Positions 17,640 through 28,102 of a stretch of 30,378 nt of DNA are shown here, piece by piece. The DNA is taken from positions 4,532,868-4,563,245 of the forward strand of contig BFEA01000043.1 in NCBI GenBank assembly GCA_003427395.1, read 5' to 3'. The position numbers and the translations under genes were made by a program. Below the pieces are notes generated by a model. It was not told the origin of the DNA and did no database searches. It saw only the letters and a program-made list of their open reading frames with translations. This DNA comes from Chara braunii (lineage: Eukaryota; Streptophyta; Charophyceae; Charales; Characeae). Each line of letters opens with the position of its first letter. Within the stretch, counting starts at the first letter, position 1.

Positions 17640-17905
17640 AGAGGTGCGCTGAAAACCTGCACCCTACCGATAGGGGCATATGGAAAATTTTGGCGCTGGT
17701 ACTCACTGGCTATCCGGTAGGGGCATACTGCAAATTTGGAATGGGTACCGGTAGGGGCATAACAAAAATATTTCAGGCCCAGCCGATGCCAGGGTTTTAT
17801 GGGAAATTTGAATCGTGGTCAGAGGGGCACGACAGGGTAAGTGGGCCGTCAGAGGGGCACAACACAAAATAATGGAAATTAGAGGGGCGCCAGACAAATT
17901 TTCCC
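17640..17905 (-). repeat. Family D repeat, copy D2 (inverted relative to D1)
   Basis: AGGGGC blocks start at 17672, 17719, 17753, 17823, 17853 and 17883. The last three are exactly 30 bp apart. On the minus strand it begins after a T-run (inverse of the A-run 17906-17927) with GGGAAAATTTGTCTGGCGCCCC and ends in (TC)n, mirroring D1 across the gap. Confidence 0.8.
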
Positions 17906-17927
17906 AAAAAAAAAAAAAAAAAAAAAA

Positions 17928-18050
17928 CAATATTTGACATTAGCAAGATTGGAGGAGCACAATGCTCAAACAATTACCAATAACGTTCCTTTTTTTTCTT
18001 TTTTTCTTCTTTTTTTTTAATGAAAAAGTTCAAAAAGCCTTTGGAGAAAA
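17928..18050. other. T-rich spacer
   Basis: Short stretch with T/C runs (17988-18019) between the family D copy and the tandem array. Nothing else seen. Confidence 0.4.
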
Positions 18051-18930
18051 CTGACCCGTTACGGCGCTCGGCTGCAACAGGATTGGGAAATGCAATCCTC
18101 TCGAGACAAGTACCTATTGCCTTGCTGAACTGCGTCAAAATCAGGAGGTGCGATTCTTCGAGGACACTGACACAGTGCACTATCTGGCTGCAACAAGATA
18201 GGAGAATGTAATGCACCAGAGATAAGTGCCGATTAAACCACCAGTACATTTTCCCACTATTTTTCAGAGATGCGGCACGTTAACGGCCACAACTTTGGGG
18301 GCGGGCTGCTGTTGATAAACTTTTCATTGGCGGCCGTTGTCGTGTTTTGGGCCTCCGAAAGTTGCAGTGGGGGGCCCGCAGCCGATATATGGGAAACATA
18401 AGGGTGGTTTAAGTTCTCAAACAAAGTCAGGATCGAGAAGTATAATTTTTTTTCAGTACACTTTGACACCTTACTCTATTTCAGTGCAACAGGCTGGAAT
18501 GCTCCGGAGATAATTGCCAGTCAAGTTTTCGGAACTGAGTCGGAATCGAGAATTGAGAACTACAAAATGTTCTCCCAAACTTACCCCGTTATGCTATTTG
18601 GCTGCAACAGGATTTGACACAAGTACCAATTGCCTCGCTGAACTGATTTAGAATCAAGAAGTGTAATTACTTGAGAACGCTGACCTGTCATGTTATTTGA
18701 CAGTACAGGGATTGACGAACGCAATGTTCCGAAGACAAGTACCTCGCTGAAGTGTACATTCTGGCGATCATTGACCCGTGACTGCCAGGCTATTCAACTC
18801 CAATGGGATTGAAGAATGCAATGTTCCGGAGAGTCATCGGAGACCAGTACCAATTACCTTGCCAACCTGAGTCAGAATCAAGAAGTGTATTTTTTTCGAG
18901 AACACTGACCCGCCTTGATGTTAGATCGCT
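18051..18930 (+). repeat. Degenerate ~116-bp tandem array, about seven units
   Basis: Units begin with (C/T)TGACCCGTTA-like sequence at 18051, 18167, 18462, 18580, 18679, 18771 and 18905. Each then runs through GGCTGCAACAGGAT, AATG(C/T)AAT..TCC.GAGA(C/T)AAGTACC, TTGCCT.GCTGAACTG..TCAGAATC.AGAAGTG and (T/C)GAGAACA. Steps are 116, 295, 118, 99, 92 and 134. The 295 step contains the 180-bp MITE, and short units lack internal blocks. No coding signal. Confidence 0.75.
18233..18412. mobile_element. TTAA MITE, 180 bp, inserted in the tandem array
   Basis: The left end TTAAACCACCAGTA and right end AGGGTGGTTTAA share a 10-bp perfect inverted terminus. The interior GGCACGTTAACGGCCACAACT resembles the 158-bp family. 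Removing it with one TTAA leaves an array unit of about 119 bp, close to its neighbours (116 and 118), which supports insertion with TTAA duplication. Confidence 0.75.
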
Positions 18931-20292
18931 AAAGGGTCAAGACATGCATTTCTTTTATGAAAAGTGTGACGCGCAACCTCACCCCAGCACGACTTCCTGA
19001 TCAGAGTGGGAGTGGGCCCGGAAGTGTGAAAAAGGGGGTGTGCCAAGGATTTTAGGAAAGCCGGGTGGAATCACAGGTCGGAACTGGGATCTCCTGTGTC
19101 AAGGTTCCAAGGACCAAAATGCAAAGAGGTGCAGACGGACAGGAGACTTTCTCAGCTCGTGGCTTCCATGGCCAGGTACTAAGGACAGCCGGGTTTGGTG
19201 TTTAAGGTGGGTCCGTATGCGGTTAAATGGTGATAGGAGAGAATAAGATAGCGGGGAGGGAACTCAGCTTCTATGATGACGAGCCCGGGCTCAGCGAAAA
19301 CCTGAAACGTTTGCGTGTTGGGGTATTGCGGGATCTGGGTGATGCAGCCTATGGCTTGCCGTATATCCCACTCGCATACACACTCATCTCCCGTCTGCTG
19401 CAGGAAGTCGGGGAGCCTCGATCGCAATCGATGAGAGAAAATATACGCTTCCCCGATATTCCAGGTACTCGTGGTCCCTCAAGCAATCACAATCTGTTAC
19501 TCAGAAACGGACACTGAATTCCAACCAACGAATTCACCTTAATGCAATCATGTTCCTACCCATGCAGAAGTATACCAATCAGTACAGCCCCGGGCGTGAG
19601 TGCCTTGCGTACACAGGACGCCGAGGACGGGCTGATTTACTGGCCAACTGTAACGTATACATGTGGCCCAAGATCCATTCGTAACGCAACTCGAGGCGGC
19701 CAACTTCTCTATTTCCCTTCAATACCCGCATTCCCCAATCATTCCATCTCCAGACATAAACGGGAATTATGCACGCAAAAATTGGACGATCCAACCGCAA
19801 TCATCACTTGTGACATCATCCATAAAAGAAAGAAATACGAGAGAACTCCGCAGAAAGGAGTAAGTCATACAATCGTACAAAAAATCCAAAATTACAAAGG
19901 CAAAAATGGCAGAAGCCGAAACCAAAATTCTTAGAAGGCAAGGAGAGAAGTTCACACACACCCCAGCGCGTTGTACGCTCTCACCACTTCACCATCCTCC
20001 TCCTTACTCCGATGCAGACAGTCCGTTGCCTTGGACCTACCAACAACCCAGAGTTGCCATCCTGCTTAGCCCGAGTATGCACGCCGGGTTCGCCCGTGCC
20101 CTGCAGTCCGTCATCGCCACACGTCAACCCCGCACACTCACCACGAGCTCGTCGGATCACCCAACCCTGAACTCACCTCCATATATGCCTATACTCGTTA
20201 GTCGATCCTCTCGACCGCACTAACTCCACAAGTTTAGATTAGAGAGCGATTTTGTCGAGCTTGTGAAATTTATATCAATTAGCATTTGTGTG
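18931..20292. other. Unassigned region with a few short open frames
   Basis: The plus frame at 19227-19517 (96 codons, containing YDDEPGLSENLKRLRVG and AAYGLPYIPLAYTLISRLL) and the overlapping plus frame at 19542-19934 have reasonably mixed composition but match no family I recognise. A minus frame at 19179-19427 overlaps the first. They could be decayed element coding sequence. I cannot support a gene call. Confidence 0.3.
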
Positions 20293-20658
20293 AAACTACT
20301 ATGGTACCATGGCTTATGCTAATGCTTAGAGTGCAAGTAGTGATCTGCACCGACACTTATCGGCCTGACCCAAACGTCTTCGTGCAGACATTACCCTAAC
20401 TCTAATGTTGAGGACGACTCGGGCACATGTGGGATCCATGCATATGTAGTCATCCCCCATCTGCACCTCATCCCACAAAATCTATGGGCAGTGAACCTCC
20501 CTTCCACCAGGATGCGACATTCCGCTCTCCCCTATCCTAAGCATGATGCCTTCCTACCTAGGTTCCCCAAGAATCCACAATCCCAACGAATTCCCCCAAT
20601 GAGAATTCTGACAGACCACAGCCTGGATGAAGCACCACCCGCAGGCATAGTGAGATGC
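20293..20658 (-). repeat. 366-bp direct repeat, left copy (pLTR-like)
   Basis: Identical in length and 97.5% identical (9 substitutions, no indels) to 28103-28468. Both copies are in the same orientation and flank the minus-strand ORF1 and reverse transcriptase. The repeat runs from AAACTACTATGG to GTGAGATGC on the plus strand and has no TG...CA ends, so it is not a standard LTR. For the minus-strand element this is the 3' copy. Flanks outside differ, and no target-site duplication was seen. Confidence 0.9.
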
Positions 20659-23067
20659 CAACACGGAGGGTCGCCACGCATCTTGAGAGCTTCCGCCGAC
20701 CGATTCGTAAAACTAGAGGCGTGTCGAGATCGATTGGAGGAAGCACCAACCTCAACTTGGCAACCTCCCAGCCACCGGGACAAAGCAGCTTACGCAGATA
20801 GCATTCGCCCTACCCACAACAGACCATCAACGCTAACCATACTAAGCGCAACACCCCCAGCGCCAAGGATTAATCGGGCCACGTGTAAAACAAAGCAACA
20901 CCCATGCCGCGAGCAGGAATCACAAATGAAAAGGAGATGAGAGCAAAGCCCATACCCGCAATAAGGAATGTAGAAAGGGCGAGTGCAGAGCCGATAGCGC
21001 AGGGCCAAATGAGGGAAGCAGCGGCAGACGGGGGCAACGCCTGCGCAGGGCAGGTCGTCTAGTGGGGACCACGCATCCATGCAAAGTCCATAGCAAGCGG
21101 GCAAATACCAACCCCAAGTGCGAGCGAAAGAGCAAAAAGGAGGGGACATGCCAACGAGAGGGAACATGTAAGAAAGAGAAAGGATCTGCGGCAGATATCC
21201 ATAGCGGCAGCCCGGCTAGGCAATCAGAATGCAAGAAGAGGCTACAGCTCGCCGAACCCTCCGTATCCCTACGCTTTGCACCACCCAGGAGTTGCCGACA
21301 TCGAATAGTTGCAGCGAACGATAGACGAGTAGAACATCACCGTCTGCGTATCCAAGAAGGCGAGGAAGGAAAAATATGCCTAGCAGATCACGCAAAAGGA
21401 CCCAAGTAGATGGGCAATGGCGAGAAGCTCCATATCTTCAAATCCTCCGTCCGCAAAAAGGTCACTGTCGATCGTTCAACAACTCTGGTGACGATGCGAG
21501 AAGTTCCTACAGCAATCAGATAGACACCACAGCATACGGCAAAAGACATCCACAACGTAGAGACCGGGGAAAACACGGAGGGGTTAAATCATACACATGA
21601 GGGGAGAGAGATGATGATGGGCGTGGGGAGCGAATAGGGGGCCAGGGAGTAAAAAAAAAGGTCCCAATTCGATAACGCGGCTCATTGAATGCCGACGTGG
21701 GGTAAGTGGGTAGTGGATCTCGCCCTTAAGTACTTTTCACCGGTTTCCACAAACACCGGATCTTCAGAGAACAAAGCAACTTCCACAACGTATCGAAAGG
21801 GACAGGAATACTAGCGGGGGACATGAATACTAGCGGGCAATGCCCATATTCCGTCAAGACGAAGAATGTTGCAGACAGCCAGGGAGAGAGGTCAGCCACC
21901 GACATTCCACGCAACCGGAGACAGCCATGCTATGTCCATTTGATCACCTGGCAAGAGACATCCATACGGAACGAGGGAGGGGGTTGGGGGTGGGTGGTGG
22001 GTTCAATTATGGGGAGTTATAGAATTACGGTGATAGCTGCCATGGCCAAGATACGGCGCTTGTCCTCCACAAAACACGTCGCTGCTCAAGCCGACGAGCG
22101 CAGGCCTCCAAGGGTCAGCGCGGAGTTCACCTACGCGTGGTGATAAGAATGCGGTGGTTGATGGCGATAGTGTGGGGCGTAGTAATGTTGGTTACGCAGC
22201 GACAGCTCTCCACCACTCAAGGAGCCAAACAGCGGTCGCACCCTCTCGTGAAGGCGGCTATCAAGCGCGGGGAGCAGCCCCAAGGCACAGGCTCAGGCAC
22301 CCCAGTCGGAGCGTGACGGCAGGGCCCTACGTGTGACAATCCAAAAGCCCAGTCGCGCAGCATAGGAATGGTAGCGTTGTGCTTGCGAACGCCAAGCTAT
22401 GATGTGCGAGCTACGAATACTCCAAAGGGAGGCGCGTCATCACCGAGGAATGAGCGCAACCCTTCGGAGGTACAGGCAACCCTACGCATCAAATTGAGCG
22501 AGTTGGGTTACTCACTTGCGTCGTATATATTCAAAAAGAGTTCCCGCCCACCAATACGAATGTCCAGGGTGGGGAATGGGTGTCGGTCGTCCAACAGTTG
22601 GCGCCAAGGTCGGTTCTCAAAATCAAAAGGGAAGGCCGGCAGTGTGAGGGGAGCCCCTGGCCTACCAAGGCTGCAGGGATTTTCTGTGTCAATTTGGGGC
22701 GAGGATTATCAGCGCCCCAGTCCAGGCCAAGGAAGGAGGGGGGGCCAGCTGCGTGAGCGGGCCACTATGGCTTACAAAGGTGGTAGGGACTACCTCTAGG
22801 CGTTTGGAGGCGGGAATTATCGGGACCATGGGTGAAAAAAGGAGAGGGGGGGGGGGTGGCCGCCTGAAGGGGTACAATGTTTCAATCGAGGGTGACCAAG
22901 TGCAGACCCCAACAATGTAACCATGCATATTCAGACCCTTGCATGTGTGTGTGTGTGTGTGTGTGTGTGGCCCACCCCATCCCCGCCAGGAGGTAGGCCT
23001 GCTAACTTGAAGGCAGGTAACAGGTACCTGCCTTAGGCAGGGTACCTGCTAGCTACCATAGCAGCCC
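20659..23067. other. Internal 3' region of the flanked element; contents unassigned
   Basis: About 2.4 kb lies between the end of the reverse transcriptase and the left direct repeat. Plus-strand frames at 20491-20940, 21062-21409 and 22368-22799 are long-ish and basic. One at 21823-22143 begins just after ILAGD and reads MNTSG, faintly recalling the GDxN block of an endonuclease, but the other blocks are not seen. Minus-strand frames are hydrophobic and unrecognised. 22944-22969 is (GT)n and 22846-22857 is a G-run. I found no GIY-YIG domain. Confidence 0.4.
22944..22969. repeat. (TG)n microsatellite
   Basis: Thirteen uninterrupted TG dinucleotides in the 3' region of the flanked element. 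Confidence 0.95.
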
Positions 23068-25312
23068 TTAATGGTTAGGGCATACCATGACACACAGACA
23101 TGGATACACACATTGGGGGTAGGAAGAGAGGTTGAGTAGGATAGGGGATCTTACAGAGAAGGCTCTCCTCGTGTCTCTGCAGCAAACTCTGGGTGCCTTA
23201 AAATCCCGAGGGGAGTTAAGGACTCTATGGACACAGGCAATGCACCTGCTAGGCTTAAAGCCATCATCAACCATGTAAGAGACCACACACAAAATCTCTT
23301 GTGCTGCCAGGTGCGGATCGGAATGACCAGAATAATGGCAACATGAGACAGTATGATATTCAAAGATTGCTGGACAGGCCTGTTCGACGCGTATTTAACA
23401 TACCTAACGACCGGGAAGTCGAGAGCGCACGTTTTATCAAACTTTGTAGTCACAAAACTTCCCTCAGTTCCAGAGGTGACAATGATATCTGCGTTGAGGA
23501 ACTGAGCTTTGGACCCGTATACTTCACCTGTTGGGGAGGTAGTGAATACGTCCGTCTGGTTCTTGATGTCAATCAGGTGACGGGGGTACAGAGAAAACAG
23601 GCCCTCGCTATCCTGGTCTGGGGAAGACTGCAAGAATCTCAGGATCGATGGATTGTTAAGCACGTGCAGATCGTCGATATACTTGAAGCAATGCTCGAAT
23701 AGTGGCAGGAAGTGAAAAACCCTGCGCTCTACAAGTTTCATGATGAGACTGTACTCATATTTGAAGAAGTACACAGTGCACCAGGCAGGGGAACAAGGCA
23801 ATCCCATAGGGATGTTGAGGATCTGTCTCCATATTTTCCCACCCAGAGATGTGAAACAGTGTCCAACCAGCCACTGCGTGATCATGGTGACCAATTGTGA
23901 GTCCACCCAAAATCGTTCAGGGGTAGGTTCCTGGTATGGGGATCGGTCCCAAGAGCATTTGAAATGGTTGTCCTTACCGTGCTTACATCTGATCACGGAG
24001 CCCATATGTTCCTTAGCAGCAAATTTGAAGGTCGTTTTGACAAAGAATGATGTGGCAGCAACAAGGCTATCCTCTGATTCATCGATAGGGATAGTCTCGA
24101 AACAACGGGTAATATCAGCAGAAAAAAACAAGAAGACCTTCCCCGGCAAATTGTAGCAATAATCTTGCACAGAGTCAATAACCCACCATAAGGTGGTACC
24201 AACACCATGAAAACTTCGGAGATCGTCCGCAATTTCCTTACAATTAGCCATCACCGAAGGGGTAAAGAATTTCAGCAGGGAATCACATAGGCAGGCAATC
24301 AGAGTAAGGAAGGAAAACCAGGCGTTAGTCAACCATCTGAACGTTTGCTTGTGATGTTTGTACAGCGCCATTAGGTATGGAATCCTCGCATCCCCAATGG
24401 ACAGCCACGGGAGGAATCAGACAGGGACATAGACGCTTCCCCTAAAAAAAATTTAGAGGTGGAATTGACAGATTCAAAATCCTGGTTGGAGAGGCGTTCC
24501 AGAGCCAGCTTCCTCACAAGGTGGAGGCAAACAAACGAAAAGGTGTTGGCAGACTTGTCCGTGCCCGCGATATATAGTCGCTTAGACAGAAAATCAAGTT
24601 CAGTCTTCACCATATGTAACCTCAAATCACATGGCGGTTCTTTGTAAAATCTCGATTCAAAGAAACCTACTAGTGTTTTGAGCTTGTAAGAAAGGAAATC
24701 ATGCGCTCTGGATCGCATGCCTTCCGTAATCTACATCCTGGAAGAGAGAAATTATACCAGCGTCTGCCATGCTTTGAGGAATTCATGGAAGGCTTTCCCC
24801 GGGTTTCTGGGTCGCGAGGGGATGTGGTTCAGACCATTGCATAAGAGGCCGCACAACTTACGTATGGAGGCTATGCAAGGATAAAGGGACAAAACATGAG
24901 ATGATGGGGAAACAAAATGTTGGGCCATTTCTCGAGTACAGAAGTGATGGAATGGAGCAAAATGCTTTGTCATGCAAAAACAAGTGTCGCACTTAGAGCA
25001 AGATTGCACCCAATCATCCAAGTCAAAGTCGTCGAACACCCGAACGGGTTTGTAAAGAATAGACTCCAGGGAGCACAAATAACTCCAACCAATGACAACT
25101 TTCGACAAGAGGACCAAAGCATCCGGAGGAAAGAATAAATCAATTGTCTCCTCAAGGATAGATCTGAATCGCACAAACTCCATAATGCGGCTTGTGTATG
25201 TAATATGTACAAAGAAGCTCTTTTTCTCTGATGTCTCATTCTTCAACCGTTTATTCCTCCCCGCCAGGTCACGGGTCATAGTGTCTCCAGCCTCCTGTAC
25301 ACAACATAGCAA
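23068..25312 (-). pseudogene. Penelope-like reverse transcriptase, frameshifted
   Basis: The protein copies RNA into DNA. N-terminal piece (25312-24752) carries CSKCDTCFC, HHFCTREMAQHF and CGLLCNGLNHIPSRP, which resemble the Cys/His region and the (K/N)GxxHIP block seen upstream of the RT core in this family. Two stops (24752-24754 and about 11 codons on) precede the next piece (24718-24371) with AGTDKSANTFSFVC, the ADK-type block. After a shift near 24390 comes IPYLMALYKHHKQTFRWLTNA, then motif A FFSADITRCFETIP (about 24093-24125), motif B IPMGLPCSPAWC (about 23783-23813) and motif C YIDD (23670-23681), followed by FLNADIIV. A one-base shift near 23343 moves the thumb (EILCVVSYMVDDGFKP) into a third frame, ending at 23068. 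Catalytic Asp residues are intact. Which Penelope clade it belongs to is unsettled. Confidence 0.8.
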
Positions 25313-25621
25313 GTAGGTCGATTATATTACACAGTATAGACCCCCTGAAGTAAGGTATACAGGCCCTGAGCGACACGCGCCACAGGTCGCAATCCCGCAA
25401 CCAAAATCCTGTACAAGGAAAGATCAAACCAACCAAATATCAGACCTACACCGCAAGTGCTTAGCACGAGGCAACCAAGACGCAGAACGAACAACTAAAC
25501 TATTCGCAGCCCTGAGTATACAAGCAGAGGACAAAAACCTGTTATTCAGTCAGACACCCAGCTCGGACATCCTCAAGGGTCATGAGACCGAGAGGGTCTC
25601 TCTGTTGGCGAAAAAAAATCT

Positions 25622-27247
25622 TCAGCCGATAAACAACATTCCCTTTGAGGTCGTCAGCCCACGACAGTCCTTTCCTCTCACTTTGCTTGAGACAGAGGGG
25701 GCCCCGTCGGCCTGCGAGGTAACTGTGGAAACAGGCGGGGACGCTTCATACTTCACCGCATCCTGCTCACGCCCAGGAGGAAACAGCTGCTGCTGAACGG
25801 GGCTTGCCACGTAGAACTCCAAAGTGGTCTGCTGACCCTTCCTCACCTTTTTAGTGGAGGAGGACGCCTCCTCGTGGTCCTTCCTCTTTTTGCCACCAGC
25901 CCGAACGTAGCGCGAAGGGAGGATCAATTTGGCCATTGTCTTCGGAAACTTGTGCAGCATGACAGCAAGGTCGTTGAGGATATTCTGGGGGGTCCTAGAC
26001 GGGTCCGTGATAACACTGTATGCCATGGAGACCATGGTATCTCTCATATGAGTGAAGACCACGGAGGCGAGCACAGGGGCCCGCCCAGTTGTCTTGGCCA
26101 AGGCCCTGAAAGCCCTGGCGCGGGACCTGAGGGTGGGGGCATTTGGGAAGAGGTAATGAAGGTCAGAGAGGAGGTACCAAAACACATGGTCGAACCGTAT
26201 GATGTTCTTCCCGCAATCACCTTCCCTAGAGGAATACATTGCCACTTGATGAAGGGGCGCCCTACGTTCCAAATAGGCTTGAGTTCGGCCATCGCAGTCT
26301 GGATCCTAGGGCCCATAAAACCTCTGACCGCCAACATACATGGGGAGGCTACGCACTTGGTGGGATCAAAATCTCCCACAATGGGCAACTTCATATTATC
26401 CGGAGTCAATGGATGGTCACCCCTAATTAGCTCAGTGTTCTCCATGAGAGTCTTCTCGTTACACTTCTTCATCTCATCCTCAGAGAGGGAGGCGAGGAAG
26501 CGGTACGAGTCTGCACTAATCGGGGCAACGTAATTAAAGGTGAGGAGGTCCCACAGCTTGTCATTTACCTCCCTCGACTGTGCCTCAATCCATCTACTGG
26601 GTGCAATAGGGAGGAACGCATTCCGGGTGAACTTGTTCACCTACGCTTTGTGATTGCTCGCAATGACCTTAGCCCTCTCCTTCCTATTATCTGCTAGAAG
26701 CTTAGCATGAAATTCCCTCTCGGCTTCAGTAAGGGATTTGGGGTCGATACCGTCCTCACCATCCGAATCTGACACATCAGCAAGGACGGAGAGGTCCTTC
26801 TGGATCAGGCCCGTATCTCCATAAGTCCACAAACACCTTTTCTTTCATAGCTATGCCATCACGGATACACATCTCCACCAACTCATCCTCGCCTGCAATG
26901 TTACCAGCCTGTGTGACCAAGAACCTCGTGAGATCAAGAAACACAGGTCTATCATTGACAAACGTCCACAACAAATCGCCCCACTGATCAAAAGACAAAA
27001 TTGTGATGAGCGGGAGTTTGGGACAAGGGTCGCCTACAGAGTGGATTCTAACGAATTCCAGGACTTTCTTAGAGGCGAGTGAGATCAGAGCCTCCGTCGG
27101 GCGAGAAGGGGCAGGGAAGTCACCCAGCCATGCCAAATCATCGGCGAGAAGATCCGTGTACCATCCGTTGTCAGAAAACGAAGGTACCTGCCACATGTGA
27201 AGCACAGATCTCACATTAGCCACATGGTCCCCAAGCACCAAATGCAA
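25622..27247 (-). pseudogene. ORF1 of the flanked element, unknown family, broken
   Basis: A protein of about 550 residues is read through three interruptions: a shift near 26800 (after VFVDLW), a TAG at 26641-26643 with the frame continuing unchanged, and a shift near 26240. Visible content is an N-terminal globular part (WYTDLLADDLAWLGDFPAP), an acidic linker (DVSDSDGEDGIDPKSLTEAE), a central part (EVNDKLWDLLTFNYVAPIS, FDPTKCVASPCMLAVRGFMG) and a helical part (YLLSDLHYLFPNAPTL). The basic C-terminus has KKRKDHEE and TKKVRKGQQTTLEFYVASP, which looks like a nuclear-localisation stretch followed by a sequence loosely resembling a PCNA-binding motif, one residue short. Composition stays coding-like across breaks. 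I recognise no family. The true start is uncertain because no strong ATG is visible at 27247 (first ATG-coded Met about 18 residues in). Confidence 0.6.
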
Positions 27248-28102
27248 GCATTAAAACGCATGAGAGGAGAGCAATCCCGAATTAACAAGCATACAAACCC
27301 AAACAGCCAACGCGATTAGCAAAGGAACATGGAACCCAAGTCGGTGCAAAACATGAGGTAGACCACAACATGACGACAGGGAGTCAGACCCCGTCGACAG
27401 CAAAAAGGAGAAAGCATCCCCTGTGTGTGTCTTATCACGATACAATACTGCCGCGATCACAATCGCGGCATGTTGCGTCAATAATTCATGCGGGGAGCGC
27501 CGATAGACAGGTCAAGGTCCATATGTCACGAAACCCAGGCGACTAGGCATCCCATAAGATGACGGGGATCTACAGCTCCTAGAATTTGAAAAAAAACAGG
27601 GCTTGCCACGTAGCAAAAACCTCGAGGAAAAGCGGCGAGTGAAGCACCACACCACCCATAGAGCAATAATCTTGTCAAGTACATCCGGTATGATCGTTAC
27701 AACAGGAAAAAGAGGTACCCAGCCATACTTTCGGCACGGTGTATTTATCTGGCAACTGCTCCATAAATTCACAAAATGCCTTGCCCTGAGAACAGTCATG
27801 CACTGGTCCTAGTGAGCACAAGCCACCATCTCTTGTCATAAACATGTCGTCATTTGCAAAAAGCACAAGTAAACAAATAACCAATCAAGTAAGTAAACAA
27901 GTAAGGCTCAGCGTGCCATCCACATCAGGCATGGGTGCGAGAGTTTTGAGCATGTACATCAGTGGGGTAGCAGCAAACATCACAGCCAAGTAATAGCACC
28001 GAAAAGTGCCGTTCTGAGCCATTGCAGACATGTCCCTGTAAAGGAGCCTACTAGGATCGGAAAACTTGACCCAACATCAACGAGCACCACATCATCATTC
28101 CT
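27248..28102 (-). other. Leader of the flanked element, unassigned
   Basis: Minus-strand open stretches at 27884-27675, 27799-27512 and 27481-27251 cover much of it. The last is hydrophobic and runs into a TAA just before the ORF1 frame, so ORF1 might originally have started further upstream. No recognisable domain and no second repeat copy inside. Confidence 0.35.

Noticed and set aside
16828-17706. Several long open frames of 209-287 codons on both strands
   Set aside because: They cross 471 N and (GA)n/(GT)n, so the apparent proteins are runs of X with ER, LS or TH dipeptides. They are not genes.
24719-24751. Possible mini-intron in the Penelope-like RT (GT...TTCTCTCTTCCAG on the minus strand)
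   Set aside because: A GT-to-AG span of about 20 nt is too short for a normal intron, and a stop remains in the frame after the AG. Decay by mutation is simpler.
24459-25138. Plus-strand frames opposite the Penelope-like RT N-terminus
   Set aside because: They are short, lack motifs and lie antisense to the motif-bearing minus frame.
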